From Typhlomys cinereus (Eukaryota > Chordata > Mammalia > Rodentia > Platacanthomyidae): a stretch of 64,000 nt of DNA. How positions within the stretch are numbered: the stretch's first letter is position 1; each line of letters opens with the position of its first letter. Both the position numbers and the translations under genes were made by a program. Shown one piece after another: positions 58,271 to 64,000 of this stretch. The notes beneath the pieces are model-generated. The model searched no databases, was not told the DNA's origin, and saw nothing but the letters and a program-made list of their open reading frames with translations. The stretch lies in contig JALPQD010000396.1 of NCBI GenBank assembly GCA_023101885.1, positions 1,067,339-1,131,338 of the forward strand, read 5' to 3'.

Positions 58271-59379
58271 GAAATTGGTACCAGAGAAGTAGGGTACCAG
58301 AGAAGTGCTCATAAATTTGGTTATGGGATCTTCATGGAGTTTGAATGGTTTTGTTAGAGAAATGTGGAAATGTTTAAAGATTTTTAGATTGTGAGCTACA
58401 AAAGAATTTGAGCAGAGCTTAGTGTGCTCTTTGGAAAATAGTTATGCTGAGAGACTTAATGATTGTTTGGATGAGCTTATGATAAAGGGAACAAGGACTT
58501 TGGATTTAAAGATGATGGACTGGTTTACTGGTAGAAAAGAGCTTTGCTATTAGTCTTGAAGTTTTGAATGAGGAAAGGATAGGCAGCACAGTTGCTGTGC
58601 CTATTGGAAAAATTGATGTCACTGCAAAAGCCAAGTACTATTCGGCGGGATAATGAAGGAAATGAATTATACCCTGTGGAGATTTCTTGTGATGAAAATC
58701 CAGAAGAAAACCTCAGCTAAAGTAGTTTCTTGTACTTCAAAAGTTTTTGTCTGTCTAATTGATACAGCTGTGATTTTAGTGAGCCATCTGTATCTCAGCC
58801 TTCTTGCAGAACTTGGTAAAATCTTACAGGTTGTACTAGTTTTGATGCAAGATTGAGGGGTTCATGGAGAGTGACTGTGGTTTGGCTTCATGTAGTAGAT
58901 TTGAAGTTTCTGCAAAGGAAGGTGAAACTTACAGTTGCAGTCAGTAGAAGACCCAGAATACTGGAGATGCTAGAACCATGGACATGTGTCAAAGAAAACT
59001 GTGGTTGCAAATTGGTGGTGGTCCACAGGAAAATTGTCCTGTGACCCAAAAAAATGGAATGACAGACTCATGTAATATTTTTTAGCTGACCTGACTACAT
59101 GAATGAGCAGCAGAAAATGAATTTTAAACTACAGGGCATGGTATATATCTTGCTAGAATTTAGACTTAATTTTGATTAATATTTTCTTGTATCTTGCTTG
59201 TAAGAATGGAATACATTCCTGTTACTGTTAACTAAAACAAGAATCTATAAAAGGGAAGGAAATAGATCAATAAGGAAAAGCAGCCAATGATCCTATAGGT
59301 AGGAAAACAGTACACCAAACTGCTCTGTAAACAACTACCATTATATCCACAGATTTGAAGAGCACTTAGCACTCAGCCT

Positions 59380-60052
59380 AGAAGTCTTTTTGTACAACAG
59401 AGTTAGAGGATCTAAGCACCCTGACCAGGTGCAGGCTAGGACAATAGAAGAGCAGTGAAGTAGACAGCAATGGCCAGCCATAATGCAGAATACCTGTGAC
59501 CCAGCAAGGCTCACCCAAAATCATACCAACCCATTCTATCCACCCTGATGCTTTAGGAACTTCACAGAAGAGAGGGCAGTGAGATTGTAAGAACCTAAAG
59601 ATGAGAAGGATCATCTTTGGACAAGACATCCCACTCAACTTAGGACTGCTGCATCTAGAAACTCACTACAGTGAGACTTGTCCTTACAGACCTGCATAAT
59701 GACTGACACACCAACATGCCCCCATAGACTGTTGAAGAACTCAAGAGAGATAAGAACACACAGTGGAAACCTTGGGGATTAAAGCTGGGTGAGTGAAGAC
59801 AAATGCCCCTATTAGTGGGGTGGCCTGAAGAGCCACAACTTGGTATGCCACAGAGGCCTGAACCCCACAAGAGCAGACAAGCCAGAAGGAACCCTGGGGT
59901 CCATAAAAGCAGACAAGCAGAAGGGTGGGAGGGAGTGGGATGAATTGACAAAAAGAAGGGAGGCGGATGTGTGGAAGGGAGGATGGAAGGAAGCAGGGAT
60001 AAGTACTCAATATGTTTGTAAAACTAGAAAAATAATAATTAAAAATATCACT
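59380..60052 (+). mobile_element. Older-subfamily L1 3' UTR insertion
   Basis: It contains acagaagagagggcagtgag and cccactcaacttagg, equivalents of the young L1 3' UTR at 29.1 kb but diverged. The gggtgggagggagtgggatg purine tract follows, then the gtactcaatatgtttgt tail seen at 14.3 kb, and an A-rich end. The 5' boundary is approximate and no TSD was identified. Confidence 0.7.
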
Positions 60053-60152
60053 ATAATGAATGCATTATTTCGAATAATTAACATCTAATAAAAATGTAAA
60101 TAAAAATTAGGGTATAAAAGTCAAGCGTGTGTCAAATATCCAAAGGATGGAA

Positions 60153-60563
60153 TGTGCTAGTTAGATACATAGATGTCAACTTGACAATTGAAGGCTAAGC
60201 TTTGGGCAAATTTGTGAAGAATTAGTAGTTGAGGCAAATCCTAAGAAAGACTGCAGGAGAATGTGTGTGATTAATATGGAAAGACTCTGTCCATAGTGGT
60301 GATTCATTCCCTGGGCAGATAGATAAGGTGGATAGGGTGGTTCAGTACTTCAGTATACTTGTATACACTTACAATTCAGCAAATGAAGTTTGCTCCTTTC
60401 TCATCAATCAATTCCTGTGGATATGTTGTGGCCAGTGCTCTTGGATCCTAGTGTTGTCATGGACTCGCCTATTAAGTTACACAAAGTGTAACTTTTAGTA
60501 AGAATAAAAACTTTTATTCCATTAACATAATTGTGAATTTTCGGTGACATACCAAGAACTACA
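60153..60563 (+). mobile_element. 3' LTR of older ORR1-like element
   Basis: tgtgctagttagatacatag, caacttgacaattgaagg and ccctgggcagatagataagg match the 5' LTR in order. It ends near gaactaca. Confidence 0.75.
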
Positions 60564-61644
60564 ATACTGTGAAAATACCATCAGTGGTCAGAATGGAGTC
60601 AAGCGTTGTATTCTACTCCTTAACGTTGCCTGTGGGGAGTCTGTTTCCACTTTCATTAACTGTTTATATTTATCATGAAAGTACATCTTACAAAATTCCT
60701 CTTACCTAGGTACCAGAATCAGAGATTGGCACAAAATGTGATACTTTTAATTAAAACTACTTGACTACATCTGTAAGAAAGTTTGTCAGATCATTGCCAT
60801 TTGTTTAGTGAATGCCTATTGCACACTCAGCCTCTGTTAAGATGATGTCTGGAAGGAAATATGGATCCAGTGAAGATCTGGGATTCAGAAGCCCATATGA
60901 ATCCCACTAGGCTGTATCATTTTCAGTGAACACCTATATGTGTTTCTCTTCTGTAGATGCAAGTGACAGGTTATATTAAATCGCCTAATTATGCTTTCAT
61001 TCTTTTTACCAGCTATATAGCATCTTTCATGATGTTCTTTAATGTCATGGAAAATTATCTGTGGATCATATTGTCCTAAACTTTACATTTTTCAAGCAGA
61101 AATACAGAGTCAGAGTGGGTGTTGGGACATCTGGTATGTGCTCTTGCTGAATGCATAACATCTCATGTTCTTTTCACTTCCGCCTTTCCACCATGACCTG
61201 GAGCATCTGTCATTTTAGCAGTGTACAGATCACAGTGATTTTTCAATCTTTTATTTTATAAAGGCAACTTTAAAATTTCATCTATCAAATCCATTTTTCC
61301 ATTTACTTGTCTATTTATTCAACAAATGTGTCTTAGGTTACAATTACTTATCAAATTGTTCTTTGTTCTCTAGAATTCTGCAGTCCTGAGAGTTGAGAGA
61401 AATTATAAAACATAACCTAACATGATTTCTGTCTACCTTCACTGTAAACCCCCTATACTAGCCACTTCCCTTCAATTTGTACTTCTCAGTAATCACCAGC
61501 TGAGTGTCTGTTTCCATTGTTGACTTCCTAGACTTCCTCAAAGATCAAAAGAGCAAGACTTTTTAAATGAAATCAGCCTATTTCACTCTTTTCCTCAACA
61601 GACCTTAATAGATTCCCAGAGCACTCAGACTAAATACAAACTTT
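60564..61644. other. Unique-looking sequence
   Basis: No gene or repeat is recognised. Confidence 0.4.
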
Positions 61645-61766
61645 TTTTTATTTAATTTTCATTTTGTGTTTTAAGAAAGAAGTATTACTATGTAGCCTAT
61701 ATTGGGCTCAAACTTGTGATTTTCCAAGTATTAGATTGCAGACAGGTGCTATTTATCATACCCAGG
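61645..61766 (-). mobile_element. Old B1/7SL-like SINE relic, antisense
   Basis: tattactatgtagcctatat, ggctcaaacttgtgat, ccaagtattagattgcagac and atacccagg are in the order of a reversed 7SL-derived B1 monomer (compare ctatgtagcc...ctcgaact...ccaagtgctgggatta...gcccgg). It is strongly decayed. Confidence 0.6.
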
Positions 61767-62160
61767 TAAAATTCAAACTCTATATAATGGCACACAGGAA
61801 ATTCCTCAGAATTACATTGACTATAGAAAAAAAAAAAACAAAAGTTGAGATTGAAAGGACAAAATAGGAGCTCTAAGAAGAAAGGCCAACAGACAAAAGG
61901 AACAAGAGTGTCTGAAGCCAAGGCGAGGATAGAGATTCAGTTTGAGAAACAGTCAACAGTATTAGTGAAAGACAGGAAAAATAAAACACCAACTGTAAAG
62001 AATTCACAAGGTTTTCAGCTCGAAAAGCAGGCATTGATTTTGGTAAGAATAGTTTGGAGTTAGGTCAGATCTTGAGAGTGTTGGTAAAGGTGTACTGGAT
62101 GTGAGTGCACAGAAGGGTCAGAGTCAGTAGGGCCTATCTTTTTGGAAATGTGTTGTTGAA
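61767..62160. other. Unique-looking sequence
   Basis: There is an A-run near 61,829-61,840. The basic frame at 61,845-62,063 has no known domain. Confidence 0.4.
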
Positions 62161-62180
62161 GAATACAGAAGGATAAACTA
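62161..62180. repeat. TSD of SINE (left copy)
   Basis: gaatacagaaggataaacta is repeated exactly at 62,484-62,503. Confidence 0.96.
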
Positions 62181-62396
62181 GGGCTGGAGACGTGACTCAG
62201 GAGTTAAGCCTCTGCCTTCCAGGCAGAAGGTCCTGAGTTCGGATCCTAGACCCATGTATAGACGCCAGGCAGAAGCGGGGGCGGCCTGCGTTTCTGGTCC
62301 TGGTAGAGGGGAGCCTGTGAATCCCGGGGCAGAGTAAACAAGGAGGAGGTGGAGGCGTCCATGGTGGTTCCCGAATTCCTCCGTAGTTCTACACAC

Positions 62397-62447
<51 letters not shown>

Positions 62448-62483
62448 CACACATGCACAATTGAATAAATAATAAATAAAAAA
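62181..62483 (+). mobile_element. B2-superfamily-like SINE, full-length sense copy
   Basis: It is the most complete sense copy. The head is gggctggagacgtgactcag, with A box (GTGACTCAGGAG, one change from other copies), B box gagttcggatcc, GC-rich body with ggcagaagcgggggcggcct, aggaggaggtggaggc, then gaattcctccgtagttct, about 25 CA units, and a caattgaataaataataaa tail. The perfect 20-bp TSD indicates a recent insertion. Confidence 0.96.
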
Positions 62484-62503
62484 GAATACAGAAGGATAAA
62501 CTA
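62484..62503. repeat. TSD of SINE (right copy)
   Basis: This is an exact copy of 62,161-62,180. Confidence 0.96.
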
Positions 62504-64000
62504 AGACAAAGACTTATTTGGCAGACAGAGATACTGCTTTTTCCTTTCTGTTTTCTAAACTAGAATATGTAAAAACATGAGGATACCTCTGTAGATAAGA
62601 AAGAGCCAAAGGTGTAAGTAGCTTGGAGATAAGAAACCCAGCAGAGAGATTGATTCAGCTGGGGGAGGATCCTCTGCCCTTCTGAAGAGAACTCAAAAGG
62701 GAAGGAAGCTGACTTATCACCAAACATCAAGGCACAAGGGAAGTTGAAACTTTGTGTTCCTGGGGAATTCAGGGAAGGTGAGATCAGATGCCAAGGAGAG
62801 AGTTCACAGGAGGTTGGGAATAATCATGGAGGGAGGAAAGAAAAAGAGAGAGAGAACAACAGAATGAGAAAATAGATCTGTCAAACTGTGTTATGCTAAT
62901 AAAGATTATCATACACTTATTCCAAAGTTTATGCTTAAATATTTGGTTAAATATGCAATTTTAAAAATATTTAAAACCTTTACAGAATATGTCTGTACTC
63001 ACATTATTCCAGAATGTGTCCCTCTGTGCCACTCACTGGATTTGTTACTCTTATTAGGAAATGAGCTCTTGGGATTTGAAGACTGTAAGAACTACAGAAG
63101 GGTGACTTGGAATCCCAGATTTCTGGACCACAGTCTCAGGAAGGCTGATGAGGCAAGCCAGAGTAACAGTCCAGGATGGCTCAGATGTGGACAGTCTAAG
63201 CACCCAAAACTAAGTGCACTGCTAAGGAAGCTGATTTGAACAATTCTAGGGAAGTTTAAAACAATTGAGAATGAGGACTTTTTCATCTCTGAAGGTCAAG
63301 AAAGATTGGACAGATTTCAAAGACATTTTTGAAAATCTTTTGTAGATAAAGTAGTGGTTGGCAAAATGGATGTTGGGAAGAACAGAGATAACATCTTGGT
63401 ATAGCACAAGAGTGCAGGCAACATAACATCTGAATGCTGGCATATCTGTAGAACTTCTGGTTCCTGGGTCTCTTAAAAGGAGTTGATTTCTGATGTATTC
63501 TCAAATTGTCTGTCAAGAAAAATTACTGATTTTACATTGTTTTTAATGCTGTAGGGAAGTAAGTAAATACATACACAGGCCTGGCTTGGTTGGTTCATTC
63601 TTTTTTTTAGAGGATTAAGGTAGAGTTTATTAGAGAAGAGAAAGGTTGGAACTCATGGACTCCAGATGTGGAGTGCCATGAGGGGCTAGGGTGCCTCGTT
63701 GATTGGTTCATCTTCATGGGAGATGAACTATACCTGAAACATTTGTAAGGAAACACTGTAAATCAAGATAGTATCAATAACACCTCATCAATATTCTCTA
63801 TGCTGTTATCACTCAATATTTGTGGTAGAACTATTTGTGGTAGACACTTTCTCAAGTGCCTTTATTAAGAACCACATATAATCTAGATACTAGAAGAGCA
63901 AGAAAGGTTAGAAGAGACACATGATATAGGCACATATGGAGAATCATAGTGAAATCCATTAATTGTACAATTGATAATAGTAATTTTAAAAGATACGCAA
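62504..64000. other. Unique-looking sequence
   Basis: No gene is recognised. 63,600-63,720 (tagagtttattagagaagag... tccagatgtggagtgcc) could be an antisense LTR end, but support is thin. Confidence 0.4.

Larger units (their letters stand above)
57859..60563 (+). mobile_element. Older ORR1-like MaLR element, invaded by an L1
   Basis: Two similar ~410-bp LTRs flank an interior of about 1.9 kb. The interior begins with the MaLR-type primer-binding region (gaaattggtaccag), contains tttaaagatgatggactgg shared with 15.9 kb, and ends with a short purine stretch (caaaggatggaa) before the 3' LTR. Small frames at 58,653-59,044 have no viral motif. About 0.67 kb of the interior is a later L1. No matching TSD was found. 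Confidence 0.75.

Overview
This window looks like gene-poor, AT-rich mammalian nuclear DNA, almost certainly from a rodent. The evidence is the repeat content. There are many copies of a tRNA-headed SINE of B2-superfamily type, MaLR/ERVL-type LTR elements whose LTRs begin TGTCATGGTTTG, ORR1-like LTRs opening with GCTAGTTAGAT, an ancient B1-like (7SL) monomer, an ID-like copy and rodent-style L1 3' ends. The abundant SINE has a B2-like head but an unfamiliar GC-rich body and a built-in CA repeat. That argues against mouse or rat and suggests another myomorph lineage; jerboa-like is possible but unproven. No prokaryotic features, tRNA or rRNA genes, or complete protein-coding genes are visible. 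Nearly all open frames lie in repeats or microsatellites, or are chance frames.

Layout. 1-80 is the 3' tail of an L1. 80-15,430 is mostly unique AT-rich sequence with a few old SINE relics and simple repeats, and an old L1 3' end near 14.2 kb. 15.4-17.8 kb holds a possible small ORF, MaLR/LTR relics and two young SINEs with clear target-site duplications (TSDs). 20.9-23.5 kb has an old SINE, a young antisense L1 and an antisense LTR relic. 27.0-30.6 kb is a layered nest: two SINEs, an old antisense L1, a younger L1 flanked by an unusually long 248-bp direct repeat, and a third 231-bp L1 with a 17-bp TSD. 31,778-31,919 is the best candidate for a real host exon: intact frame, AG acceptor, GT donor. 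34.0-38.9 kb contains two adjacent L1s with the 5'-inverted (twin-priming) layout. The second is split by a TSD-bounded 1.2-kb composite that joins a CpG-rich leader directly to an L1 3' UTR.

38.9-55.0 kb is mainly unique sequence with two solo LTRs, a young SINE, old B2-like SINEs and an ancient antisense L1 at 50.0-51.5 kb. 55,041-57,224 is a complete, very young MaLR-like retrotransposon: LTRs of 358 bp each with one mismatch by eye, and a perfect 5-bp TSD. 57.3-60.6 kb holds an old L1 tail and an older ORR1-like LTR pair whose interior was invaded by an L1. The last 3.4 kb is unique sequence with one B1-like relic and one young SINE with a 20-bp TSD.

The window is best read as an intron or intergenic stretch in which a few currently or recently active families keep inserting into each other: L1, its SINE partner and a MaLR. 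Element boundaries rest on reading TSDs, tails and internal repeats by eye. Family names are from recognition, not database search.
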